In this document: one piece after another, positions 23,939 to 32,508 of the stretch
Layout of the letters: each line of letters opens with the position of its first letter
Position numbering within the stretch: the stretch's first letter is position 1
Origin: Micavibrio sp. UBA6139
GTDB taxonomy: Bacteria; Pseudomonadota; Alphaproteobacteria; Micavibrionales; Micavibrionaceae
Length of the DNA: 32,947 bases
Assembly (NCBI GenBank): GCA_002423285.1
Contig: DIVF01000023.1
Location: 1-32,947 of the forward strand
Direction of reading: 5' to 3'
Notes under the pieces: generated by a model
Database searches by the model: none
What the model was told of the DNA's origin: nothing
What the model saw: the letters and a program-made list of their open reading frames with translations, nothing else
Position numbers and translations under genes: made by a program

Positions 23939-24226
23939 ATGTCTTTGGACAAAGCCACCGTTAAGAAAGTCGCCTCCCTCGCCCGCATCGCCATGTCCGA
24001 TCAGGATTTGGACAAGTACACCCCGCAATTGGCCGGGATGCTGAAATGGGTTGAGCAATTGGCCGAAGTTAACACCGACAATGTGAAGCCGCTGAACAGC
24101 GTTGTCGATATCCTGCCCGAATGGCGCAAGGATGAAATCACCGATGGCAACAAACAGGAAGACATCCTGAAAAATGCCCCTGAATCCGTCGAAGGATTCT
24201 TTGTTGTCCCGAACGTAATGGAATAA
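23939..24226 (+). CDS. gatC: Asp/Glu-tRNA amidotransferase subunit C
   Basis: The small GatC subunit that holds GatA and GatB together, 95 residues. The family pattern VKKVASLARIAMSDQDL is followed by LNSVVDILPEWRKDEI and a C-terminal FFVVPNVME. AAGGA lies nine bases before the ATG. gatA begins 6 bases after its stop, so the two are one operon. Confidence 0.96.
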   Translation: MSLDKATVKKVASLARIAMSDQDLDKYTPQLAGMLKWVEQLAEVNTDNVKPLNSVVDILPEWRKDEITDGNKQEDILKNAPESVEGFFVVPNVME

Positions 24227-24232
24227 GAAATC

Positions 24233-25720
24233 ATGACCAACCTGACCCACCTGACCATTGCCGAAGCCCTTGCGGGTTTGAAGAAAAAAGAATTCACCTC
24301 TGTGGAGCTGACCTCCGCGCATGTGAAGGCCACAGAAGAATTCCGTAACCTGAACGCTTACATCACGGAAACATCCGAACTTGCACTGGAACAGGCTGCC
24401 GCGTCTGATAAACGCCGCGCCGCTGGCACAGCAGGGCTTTTGGAAGGCATTCCATTGGCGATCAAGGATCTGTATTGCACCAAGGGTGTTCGCACCACGG
24501 CGTCGAGCCGCATTCTTGAAAACTTTATCCCGACCTATGAATCCACCGTATCGGGCAATCTGTTCCGTGACGGTGCGGTGATGTTGGGCAAAACCAGCCT
24601 TGATGAATTCGCAATGGGGTCGTCAAATACCACGTCCGCCTATGGCAACGTGATTAACCCATGGACACGCAATAACGGCGATAACGCACAACTGGTTCCC
24701 GGTGGTTCATCGGGCGGTTCATCCGCGATTGTTGCCGCACGTGGTGCAATGGGTGCCACAGGTACAGATACCGGTGGGTCTATCCGTCAGCCTGCAAGTT
24801 TTTGCGGGATTGCCGGGATCAAGCCAACCTATGGCCGCTGTTCCCGTTGGGGCATCATTGCCTTCGCATCTTCCCTTGATCAAGCTGGTCCGTTTGCCCG
24901 CACGGTTGAAGATTGCGCGTTGATGCTGGAATCAATGTCCGGCTTTGATCCAAAAGATTCAACATCGGCCAATAAACCCGTGCCGAAATTTGCCGCTGGC
25001 CTGACGGGTGATATTCGAGGTCTACGCGTTGGCATTCCAAAGGAATATAACGTTGATGGCCTGCCGGCTGAAATCTCCAAACTCTGGGAACAGGGTAAGG
25101 ATTGGTTGAAGGCTGCGGGTGCGGAGATTGTTGATATCACCCTGCCACATTCCAAATATGCCCTGCCTGTTTATTACATTATTGCGCCTGCAGAATGTTC
25201 ATCGAATCTGGCCCGTTATGACGGCGTTCGTTACGGTTTGCGTGCGGATGGCGCAGATTTGCGCGAAATGTATGAAAACACCCGCGCCCAAGGTTTCGGC
25301 GCAGAAGTCAAACGCCGCATTATGATCGGCACCTATGTTCTGTCCGCCGGTTATTACGATGCGTATTACACCAAGGCGCAAAAAGTCCGCCGCCTGATCG
25401 CGGAAGATTTTGCCAAGGCGTATGAGAAATGCGACGTCATCCTCTCTCCGACCGCGCCCTCCGCAGCATTCGCGATTGGTGAGAACGAAGATGATCCAAT
25501 CAAAATGTACCTGAACGACGTATTCACCATTCCGGCCTCCTTGGCTGGTCTGCCGGGTATGTCAGTTCCAGCCGGTTTGAGCAGCGAAGGTTTGCCTCTG
25601 GGCTTACAAATCATTGGCCGTCCGTGGGATGAAGAAACGGTCCTGCGCGTTGGCGGTGTGATTGAAACAGCCGCGCAGTTCAAGGCGATGCCGCAAAGCC
25701 TGATGAAAAAGGCCGCGTAA
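24233..25720 (+). CDS. gatA: Asp/Glu-tRNA amidotransferase subunit A
   Basis: The amidase subunit that frees ammonia from glutamine for GatB, 495 residues. The amidase signature is complete: the catalytic Lys in IPLAIKDLYCTKG, then GGSSGGSSAIVAARGAMGATGTDTGGSIRQP-type residues, seen as PGGSSGGSSA and DTGGSIRQPASF with both catalytic serines. Its stop and the next gene's ATG share a base (TAATG), so translation of the secreted Cys-rich protein is coupled to gatA. Confidence 0.97.
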   Translation: MTNLTHLTIAEALAGLKKKEFTSVELTSAHVKATEEFRNLNAYITETSELALEQAAASDKRRAAGTAGLLEGIPLAIKDLYCTKGVRTTASSRILENFIPTYESTVSGNLFRDGAVMLGKTSLDEFAMGSSNTTSAYGNVINPWTRNNGDNAQLVPGGSSGGSSAIVAARGAMGATGTDTGGSIRQPASFCGIAGIKPTYGRCSRWGIIAFASSLDQAGPFARTVEDCALMLESMSGFDPKDSTSANKPVPKFAAGLTGDIRGLRVGIPKEYNVDGLPAEISKLWEQGKDWLKAAGAEIVDITLPHSKYALPVYYIIAPAECSSNLARYDGVRYGLRADGADLREMYENTRAQGFGAEVKRRIMIGTYVLSAGYYDAYYTKAQKVRRLIAEDFAKAYEKCDVILSPTAPSAAFAIGENEDDPIKMYLNDVFTIPASLAGLPGMSVPAGLSSEGLPLGLQIIGRPWDEETVLRVGGVIETAAQFKAMPQSLMKKAA

Positions 25721-26274
25721 TGAAGTTCATTCTGCTGACCCTGTCTGCGCTCTGCCTGCTGGTGACATCTGCTCCGGCACGGGCGGAGCCTGTCAGTCAA
25801 GATACGGCGAATGATTATTATAAGGCGTGCATGACCCCGGATGATGAACGGATGAGTGACGACGCACAGGAATCCTTATGTGGTTGCACATCTGCGCAGA
25901 TGATGCTGGTCATGACGGCGGAAGACATCAAAACCATGAGCCCAAAGCCCGGTCCGGGCCGCGCCGCCTATGACAAGATGCTGGCCGAGGCTTATGGCCC
26001 ATGCATGCAGGTTCCGGTGGAAGAAAACCTCTATGAAGGCTGTATGAAGGATGGACACATCAAGCAATTCGCCCTGAAGGATCAGGGAAAACTGTGCCGT
26101 TGCCTTGCCACAACGACAACACAAACACTGCCGATTGAAGCGCCAAAGATCGTGCGCAAGACACTGGAAACCGCGCCCGGCATGACCGACCCCTATGACA
26201 TCATTGCCTATGATTCCAATTTGCGGAAACGGGCATTGGACAATTTGACACCGTGCCTGCATCTGGGCAATTAA
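25720..26274 (+). CDS. Secreted Cys-rich protein between gatA and gatB, unknown function
   Basis: Not recognised. 184 residues with a clear signal peptide (KFILLTLSALCLLVTSAPARA, cleavage likely after ARA near residue 22), so the mature part is periplasmic. It holds two similar Cys units: YKACM...LCGC (first half) and YEGCM...LCRC (second half), each with one Cys and then a C-x-C about 18-20 residues later, plus a lone Cys after each. This suggests an internal duplication stabilised by disulfides, or a metal site. Translation is coupled to gatA (TAATG), but nothing suggests a role in amidation. Confidence 0.8.
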   Translation: MKFILLTLSALCLLVTSAPARAEPVSQDTANDYYKACMTPDDERMSDDAQESLCGCTSAQMMLVMTAEDIKTMSPKPGPGRAAYDKMLAEAYGPCMQVPVEENLYEGCMKDGHIKQFALKDQGKLCRCLATTTTQTLPIEAPKIVRKTLETAPGMTDPYDIIAYDSNLRKRALDNLTPCLHLGN

Positions 26275-26314
26275 CCGTTTAATTTAGATAAGTGACGAGA
26301 AGGTAGAATATATA

Positions 26315-27772
26315 ATGGCTCAAATCATCAAAGGCGAAACAGGCGACTGGGAAATTGTCATCGGCATGGAAGTCCATGCGCAGGTGATTGCCAATTCCAA
26401 ACTGTTTTCCGGTGCGGCAACCGATTTCGGTGGCGCGCCCAACTCTCAGGTCAGCCTTGTTGACGCAGCGATGCCCGGCATGTTGCCCGTATTGAACGAA
26501 CACTGTGTTGAACAAGCCGTTCGCACAGGTTTGGGTTTGAACAGCCAGATTAATCTTTATTCCCTGTTCGAACGCAAAAACTATTTCTATCCTGATCTGC
26601 CGCAGGGCTATCAGATTTCGCAATTCCTGCACCCGATTGTTGGCAAGGGCGAAGTTGAAATTGATCTGCCGGATGGTTCGGTAAAAACCATCGGCATCAC
26701 CCGCCTGCACCTTGAACAGGATGCCGGGAAATCGGTCCATGATCAGCACCCGACCAAATCCTATGTCGATTTGAACCGTTCGGGCTGTGCCCTGATGGAA
26801 ATCGTGTCGGAACCGGATATTCGCGGTGCGGATGAAGCCTGCGCCTACCTCGCCAAGCTACGGATGATTTTGCAATATCTGGAAACCTGTAACGGCAACA
26901 TGGATGAAGGTTCCATGCGTGCGGACGTGAACTTGTCCCTGCGCCGCGTTGGTGTTCAAACACTGGGCACACGTTGCGAAATTAAAAACGTGAACTCGAT
27001 CAAGGCCGTTCAAATGGCAATTGATTATGAATCCCGCCGCCAGCTGGAAATTCTGGAAGCCGGTGGATCGATTAAACAAGAAACACGCCTGTGGGACCCG
27101 ACCAAGGGCGAAACACGCTCGATGCGCTCCAAGGAAGAAGCGCATGACTATCGCTACTTCCCGGACCCAGACCTTCTGCCAGTTGAACTGAAAAGCGAAT
27201 GGGTTGAACAGATCAAGCAAACCTTGCCTGAACTGCCTGACCAAAAGAAACACCGCTTCATGAACAGCTATAATCTGTCTGCTTATGATGCGTCCGTTTT
27301 GATTGCCGAGCGCACCCGTGCCGAATATTTCGAATCTGTGGCCAAGGGCCGCGATGCGAAACTGGCAGCGAACTGGGTTTTGAATGAATTGCTGGCGGCC
27401 CTGAACAAGGAATATAAAGCCATCAACGAAAGCCCGGTCAGTGCCGAAAATCTGGGCCAGATGATCGACCGCATCACCGACAACACCATCAGCGGCAAAA
27501 TCGCCAAGGATGTGTTTGCCGAAATGTATGCCAATGGCGGCACACCGGACCAGATCATTGAATCAAAGGGCCTAAAACAAGTCACCGACACCGGTGCCAT
27601 TGAAAAGATCGTCGATGAAGTCCTGGCCGAAAACCCGGACAACGTCGCGGCGTATAAGAGCGGCAAGGATAAGCTGTTTGGTTCCTTCGTTGGCCAGGTC
27701 ATGAAAAAATCACAGGGCAAAGCGAACCCTGCCCTTGTGAACGACCTGCTCAAGAAAAAACTGGATTCATAA
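26315..27772 (+). CDS. gatB: Asp/Glu-tRNA amidotransferase subunit B
   Basis: The kinase/amidotransferase subunit that activates Glu-tRNA(Gln) or Asp-tRNA(Asn), 485 residues. The family pattern is clear: WEIVIGMEVHAQV at the start, RKNYFYPDLPQGYQISQF, LEQDAGKS, DLNRSGCALMEIVSEPD, and EIKNVNSIKAVQMAIDYE. The C-terminal GatB/YqeY helical domain ends in AKANPAL-like residues (GKANPALVNDLLKKKLDS). GAAGG lies 12 bases before the ATG. Together with gatC and gatA it completes the complex. Confidence 0.97.
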   Translation: MAQIIKGETGDWEIVIGMEVHAQVIANSKLFSGAATDFGGAPNSQVSLVDAAMPGMLPVLNEHCVEQAVRTGLGLNSQINLYSLFERKNYFYPDLPQGYQISQFLHPIVGKGEVEIDLPDGSVKTIGITRLHLEQDAGKSVHDQHPTKSYVDLNRSGCALMEIVSEPDIRGADEACAYLAKLRMILQYLETCNGNMDEGSMRADVNLSLRRVGVQTLGTRCEIKNVNSIKAVQMAIDYESRRQLEILEAGGSIKQETRLWDPTKGETRSMRSKEEAHDYRYFPDPDLLPVELKSEWVEQIKQTLPELPDQKKHRFMNSYNLSAYDASVLIAERTRAEYFESVAKGRDAKLAANWVLNELLAALNKEYKAINESPVSAENLGQMIDRITDNTISGKIAKDVFAEMYANGGTPDQIIESKGLKQVTDTGAIEKIVDEVLAENPDNVAAYKSGKDKLFGSFVGQVMKKSQGKANPALVNDLLKKKLDS

Positions 27773-27807
27773 TTTTCCTGTCACTTAAAGGAGCGTTTTA
27801 AAAGACC

Positions 27808-29406
27808 ATGGAATTATTTTTAGACCCCCACATCTGGGCCGGATTGTTAACACTGATCCTGCTTGAGATTGTACTCGGGATTGATAATCTGGTCTTTATT
27901 GCCATCCTTGCTGACAAACTGCCCCCGCATCAGCGTGACAAGGCCCGTGTCATTGGCTTGTCCTTGGCGCTGCTGATGCGTCTGGTTTTATTGGCCAGTA
28001 TCTCCTTCATTATGAAGATGCAAGCCCCCCTGTTCCACATCATGGACCATCCGTTCTCTGGGCGGGACCTGATCTTGTTGGGCGGCGGTTTCTTCCTTCT
28101 TTATAAAGCCACCAAGGAAATTCACGAACGTCTGGAAGGCCATGGCCACGGCCATCAGGGCGGCGTTGCCCGCGCCAGTTTCTGGATGGTCGTCAGCCAG
28201 ATTATCGTTCTGGATGCGGTATTCTCCCTTGATGCGGTGATCACCGCCATTGGTATGGCGGAACATATCGAGGTCATGATGCTGGCGGTTATTATCGCCA
28301 TGTCGCTGATGATCTTTGCATCAAAGCCGTTGACCACATTCGTTCTGGCGCACCCGACTGTTATTATGCTGTGCCTTGGATTCTTGTTGCTGGTCGGGTT
28401 CAGCCTTATTGCGGATGGTTTTGGATTCCATGTGCCAAAGGGTTACCTCTACGCCGCCATCGGCTTCTCCATCCTGATTGAGGGCTTTAACCAGCGCAGC
28501 ACCATTTCCCGCCGCCGCAATGCCTTGGAAAGCACGAATCTGCGCCAGAAAACGGCTGATACTGTTTTGCGGATGTTAAGCGGAAAATCAGGAAGCGCCG
28601 TCTCCGCCGCCGATGATGTCAGCGCCCTGATGCATCACAGCCAAAGCCAAGGTGGTATTTTCACCGAAGCCGAGCGCGAAATGATCCACGGTGTTTTGCA
28701 ACTGAACGAACGCCCGATCAAAACCATTATGACCCCGCGTCATGAACTGATTTGGGTTGATCTGAACGATCCGGCGGAATCAATCTTTAATGATATCCGC
28801 TCCAGCTCTCACTCTGCCCTGCTGGTCAGCCGTGGGTCCCTCGATGAAATCGTCGGTGTCCTGCGCAAGGCCGATCTGGTGGCCGTTTTGGAACCGGGCA
28901 CAGCACCGGACATCGAAGAAATCCTGCGCAAGCCGCTGGTCGTTCATGAAAACCTGTCGGTGATGAAAACACTGGAAATGTTCAAGGCCGCCCCTGTGCA
29001 CATGGCCGTTGTCGTTGATGAATATGGCAGTTTGGAAGGCATCGTGACGCTGGCAGATATTGTTGAAACCATCGCCGGTGATATTCCAGACCATGAAGAC
29101 GACATCATCGCCGAAATCAAAACCGAAAAAGATGGCAGCTTCATCATGGACGGCATGGTATCTGTCTATGACCTAAAACAAAAACTGGAACTGGCCGATT
29201 TGCCAGAGGGGGATTTTTCGACCCTTGCGGGCTTCATCCTTTACAATCTCGGCCACATGCCGAAAAAGGATGAAACCGTCAAATGGTCCGGCTGGGATTT
29301 CACCGTCCTTGAAATGGATAAGAACCGCATCGACCGGGTTCGCGTTCGCAAGAACGATGATGAAAATGGTGATGCTGTCGCCGCACACCCGGCAAAGTCA
29401 GAATAA
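27808..29406 (+). CDS. TerC/CBS/CorC-HlyC fusion membrane protein (YoaE/YegH type)
   Basis: A 532-residue three-part protein. The N-terminal TerC domain (about 1-240) has 6-7 hydrophobic segments and the conserved acidic residues of LEIVLGIDNLVFIAI and VLDAVFSLDAVITAIG, possibly binding metal. A CBS pair (about 300-420) includes IKTIMTPRHELIWVDL and VVVDEYGSLEGIVTLADIVE. The C-terminal CorC/HlyC domain (about 440-520) follows. This matches E. coli YoaE and YegH, whose transport role is uncertain; metal export or homeostasis is an inference. AAAGGAG lies 16 bases upstream of the ATG. Confidence 0.9.
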   Translation: MELFLDPHIWAGLLTLILLEIVLGIDNLVFIAILADKLPPHQRDKARVIGLSLALLMRLVLLASISFIMKMQAPLFHIMDHPFSGRDLILLGGGFFLLYKATKEIHERLEGHGHGHQGGVARASFWMVVSQIIVLDAVFSLDAVITAIGMAEHIEVMMLAVIIAMSLMIFASKPLTTFVLAHPTVIMLCLGFLLLVGFSLIADGFGFHVPKGYLYAAIGFSILIEGFNQRSTISRRRNALESTNLRQKTADTVLRMLSGKSGSAVSAADDVSALMHHSQSQGGIFTEAEREMIHGVLQLNERPIKTIMTPRHELIWVDLNDPAESIFNDIRSSSHSALLVSRGSLDEIVGVLRKADLVAVLEPGTAPDIEEILRKPLVVHENLSVMKTLEMFKAAPVHMAVVVDEYGSLEGIVTLADIVETIAGDIPDHEDDIIAEIKTEKDGSFIMDGMVSVYDLKQKLELADLPEGDFSTLAGFILYNLGHMPKKDETVKWSGWDFTVLEMDKNRIDRVRVRKNDDENGDAVAAHPAKSE

Positions 29407-29496
29407 TGACTGTTTTGGGCCCTGTGGTTGACGACATGATTGCCCGGCGTTTATGCTCTAACCCGTAATAGCAATGAATTTGGAATTTAATCTGAA

Positions 29497-29721
29497 ATGA
29501 CAAAAAAGCGCGAATACAAGGTTGCCATCTACCGTGAACCGCTGCTTGGTTCCATCTTCCTTGGCGGGTCGCGGGTTGACCCGGAACGCTACACCGCCTT
29601 TTTGAACAAGAACGCCGCCGATGGATGGCGCGTTGTCACCATGGAACGTGAACTGCGCCGCGAATTGATCTTCTTCAAACGCGAAGCCTTCCTGACCATC
29701 ATGGAACGTGAGGAAGATTAA
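29497..29721 (+). CDS. DUF4177 family protein
   Basis: A 74-residue protein resembling DUF4177: an initial strand YKVAIYREP, a central LNKNAADGWRVVTMERE with the hallmark Gly-Trp-x-x-V, and a last strand LIFFKREA. No membrane segment. Function unknown. The next gene starts 3 bases after its stop, so they form a two-gene unit. Confidence 0.75.
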   Translation: MTKKREYKVAIYREPLLGSIFLGGSRVDPERYTAFLNKNAADGWRVVTMERELRRELIFFKREAFLTIMEREED

Positions 29722-29724
29722 CTC

Positions 29725-30129
29725 ATGATCCGTGGAAAAATCCTGTTCTTATCGCTCTCCGCCATTGGCATTCTGGCCGCTATTCTGACGATTGTGGAGC
29801 TGTGGACCTATGTTCTGGACTGGGATGTTTACCTGAAACTGATGGGCACCATCCTGATCCTCGGGACCCAGATTTCCTTCCTGATGGCGGTTGATTACGA
29901 CCTGCCCGCCAGCCGCCGCAAATGGTTGCTTTTGGGGCTGGTCGCCCTCTCCATCATCGGCAGCGGCATGTTAACCCTGCAAATCTGGGTGCAATTGTTC
30001 GAATGGACGATTTTCCTGAAGCTGATTGGCACGCTGGGCGTGGTGGTGGTCCTTTTGGGCTTCCTGCTGGCCGTGGCCGAGGATTTCGGGACCAATAAAC
30101 GCCTGAAAGATAACAATTATCTTGATTAA
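29725..30129 (+). CDS. Four-segment membrane protein with internal duplication, unknown function
   Basis: Not recognised. 134 residues with four hydrophobic segments forming two similar halves: LTIVELWTYVLDWDVYLKLMGT and LTLQIWVQLFEWTIFLKLIGT style units (seen as VLDWDVYLKLMGT and LFEWTIFLKLIGT), each followed by a helix ending in LMAV or LLAV and an acidic pair. The charged loop DLPASRRKW separates them. It lies 3 bases downstream of the DUF4177 gene. Confidence 0.75.
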   Translation: MIRGKILFLSLSAIGILAAILTIVELWTYVLDWDVYLKLMGTILILGTQISFLMAVDYDLPASRRKWLLLGLVALSIIGSGMLTLQIWVQLFEWTIFLKLIGTLGVVVVLLGFLLAVAEDFGTNKRLKDNNYLD

Positions 30130-30260
30130 GATCGGCTATTGATCTGCCCCCCAAATACTGGTAACCAATACAGCAACGGAAAACATGGCCGCCCCGCGCG
30201 CATTGCACGCAAGAATTTCAGCCAAGGCCATGCCATTCCAACGACAATGAACTAAAGCAC

Positions 30261-30350
30261 GGAGACGTGGCCGAGTGGCTGAAGGCAACGGTTTGCTAAA
30301 TCGTCATGCGGGTAACCGTATCGAGGGTTCGAATCCCTCCGTCTCCGCCA
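30261..30350 (+). tRNA. tRNA-Ser, anticodon GCT
   Basis: A complete class II tRNA with encoded CCA. The acceptor arms GGAGACG and CGTCTCC pair fully, the anticodon stem ACGGT/ATCGT flanks loop TTGCTAA (anticodon GCT), a variable arm is present, and the T-arm reads GAGGGTTCGAATCCCTC. It decodes AGC/AGU. An integrase gene starts 67 bases downstream, so its 3' end is the likely attachment site of the element that follows. Confidence 0.97.
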
Positions 30351-30384
30351 TTCCTTTCTAAATCAATGCCTTAAAACCTGAAAA

Positions 30385-30408
30385 TCTCACTGAGCCAGAC
30401 TAGTGAGA
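30385..30408. repeat. Inverted repeat upstream of the integrase
   Basis: Arms TCTCACT and AGTGAGA around a 10-base loop, lying just before the integrase ATG at 30417. It could be an operator or an accessory binding site of the recombinase; neither is shown. Confidence 0.4.
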
Positions 30409-31907
30409 CATTTGGCATGTTTAACCCTTCTTATCTGACCCTATCACGGCACAACGTCTATTACCTGAGATACCCAATTCCGGCCATTCTGCACCCGCAA
30501 GGCAAGCAGACGGACATTAAGCTCTCTCTCGGCACACGAGAACCGAAACGGGCTTTGTATCTCTGCCGATGCCTCGTACACTATGCGGAAACGATAATAA
30601 ACAACCCGCTGATAGTACACATGGAATACAAAGAAATTAGAGCTGTCCTGCATCAACACTTTTCCAAGATGCTAGGAAACCAAAAAGCCAAAATAGATAC
30701 GTATGGGCGTTTGGATGCCACCGATAAAGCCGCCCTTCTCACCACTGTAGAACTCGCCAAACAGGCTTTAGAGCATGATGAGGATTTCTGCGACTTTGAA
30801 GAAGGTTATGAGAAGGAAGTCTTAACTGGCCTAATCAAAAAATATGATATGCCGATTGGACTTGAGGGCAAAGTCTATCAGACCCTACGAACAGAATTTA
30901 AGATTGCTTACCGCGATTACTGCCAACAGCTTCTAGACCATGACCGGAGCTTTGATAACTATGCCTATTCAAAGCCCATAGCTTTATCCGCTGTTACCGT
31001 AGAGCCTGAAAAGGCCAGCATAAAGCTCTCCGATGTTATAGACCGTTATATTCAGAACGGCACCGGACAGCGCGGATGGACGGAAAGAACGGCAAAGGGT
31101 TATCGCTCTGAGCTTAATCTTATCCTAGATTTTCTTGGACAATATACCAGCCTGTACCTAACCAAGCAGGAAGCAGAAGCCATACAGCAAATGCTTTGCC
31201 AAATCCCAAAAAACCCACGCGCACCGAAGCGTAAAAATCTCACTATTGAAGAATTGATAGAATTGAATGTGGACGAACATCCACGCATGGATATTAAAAC
31301 GGTCAAAAAGTACCTATCACGTTACGGTTCATTTTATGAATGGGCTGGGAGGCATTACGATGATCTGGGGCGCAATTATTTCCTAGACCTGCAAAAAGAC
31401 ATTCGGGTTACGGATGAAGCTGTACGCGATCCATTTACGCCCGAACAAATTGAAGCCATATTAAACGTAGTCTTGAACAAGAAACTTCTAGACCATCATA
31501 AATGGGGAACGCTCATAGCCATTTATACAGGCGCGAGGCGCAATGAAATTGCCCAGCTTGAATTAGACGATTTGCGTGAAATTGAAGGGATACTTTGCTT
31601 TGATATTAACGACCAGAGCAAGTATGGAAACCACAAGAGCCTGAAAACAGCAGGTTCAAAACGAATAATTCCTATCCACTCCAAGCTAATAGAGTATGGC
31701 TTGATGGAATATGCCGACAGCATAAAACAAAAAGGGAAAATTCGCCTCTTTCCAAACCTCAGCTATGATTACAATGAAGCCACTTATGGTCGATCTATTG
31801 GTAGGTGGATAAATGATACCTTACTGCCGGAACTAGGCATTAAAAGCAAAAGTCTCGTCTTCCACTCTTTCCGGCATACCATGAGTGCCAAGCTCCGTAA
31901 TGCTGGC

Positions 31908-31976
31908 GTACGCCGGCAGCAACGGCTCAAGCTTTGCCCACTGTTCATCGTTCAGCCAGAAATATCCTTTGATCAT
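31908..31976 (-). mobile_element. IS5-type transposase remnant
   Basis: The minus strand from an ATG at 31976 encodes MIKGYFWLNDEQWAKLEPLLP, the typical N-terminus of IS5-family (DUF4096) transposases. The match ends after about 21 codons at the integrase junction near 31908-31914, so only a fragment remains. Confidence 0.75.
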
Positions 31977-31983
31977 CACACCC

Positions 31984-32011
31984 TCACTTGTGCTCACAAC
32001 ATCACAAGTGA
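31984..32011. repeat. Inverted repeat beside the IS remnant
   Basis: Perfect 9-base arms TCACTTGTG and CACAAGTGA around a 10-base spacer, 8 bases upstream of the transposase remnant's start codon. It may be part of the IS 5' leader or terminal region; no matching partner end is visible in the window. Confidence 0.45.
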
Positions 32012-32019
32012 ATCATTAA

Positions 32020-32508
32020 CCCGTTGATCCTTCAAGTATTCAATTGGGTCTTGGCCCTAAGCTGACATTAGTCAGCACCCCACCGTTGGATTACAAATAT
32101 GGCGTTGAATTTGTTCGCGCCAACATAAACGCAAGTCTTAGACAAGAACAGACTGGTGGCGGTTATAAAAACAGGCTGGAGCCAATTTATCTTCCAGAAA
32201 CGCAAAGCACCAGTGCTGGCGAAGCTGACCTTATTGAATACGGACTGAAATGGAGTCCTGTAAAAGCATATGCAAAAACATTTAAGAACGGCGTCGGCCC
32301 CAGCACAAACTGGCACCTGGATGTTGAATATTTACTGCGTGACGGGGAAGAAATGCCAGATAATGGTGTGCCCTTCACTGCGCTGTTGACGATCAGCGAT
32401 CACAAAAAAGAAGCCCCGGTCTTCAATGATGTACGCCAAATGCTGCAATCTGTCGGCGTTGAAACCGCCGACATCAAGACTGCTGCCCGCATCTTGGCCA
32501 GGATTTAA
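32020..32508 (+). pseudogene. 5'-truncated ORF, possibly the C-terminus of an S8 subtilase-type protein
   Basis: The frame is open from 32020 to a stop at 32508 with no ATG and no ribosome site near its start, so it looks like a gene remainder (about 162 residues). It begins PVDPSSIQLGLGPKL and goes on YKYGVEFVRANINASLRQ, LKWSPVKAYAKTF, WHLDVEYLLRDGEEM and VPFTALLTISD. These recall the C-terminal region of large S8 peptidases found with AAA ATPases in defence-type cassettes, but this is from memory. The IS remnant lies immediately upstream. Confidence 0.4.

Larger units (their letters stand above)
30417..32027 (+). pseudogene. Tyrosine site-specific recombinase (integrase), 3' end lost
   Basis: A phage- or island-type tyrosine integrase. 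N-terminal DUF6538-like part (NVYYLRYPIPAIL), core-binding domain near residues 200-300 (WTERTAKGYRSELNLILDFL), then the catalytic domain with Arg in GARRNEIAQL (about 374), a Lys-bearing strand, and HSFRH (about 483-487). After NAGV (about residue 498) the family match stops. The last 38 residues are out-of-context and translate an IS5-type transposase backwards, so the C-terminal His/Trp and the nucleophile Tyr are missing. Probably inactive. More AT-rich than the core genes. Confidence 0.88.

Noticed and set aside
30186..30251. A 21-codon ATG frame before the tRNA-Ser
   Set aside because: No ribosome site of note and too short to judge; the Arg/Ala-rich product matches nothing I know.
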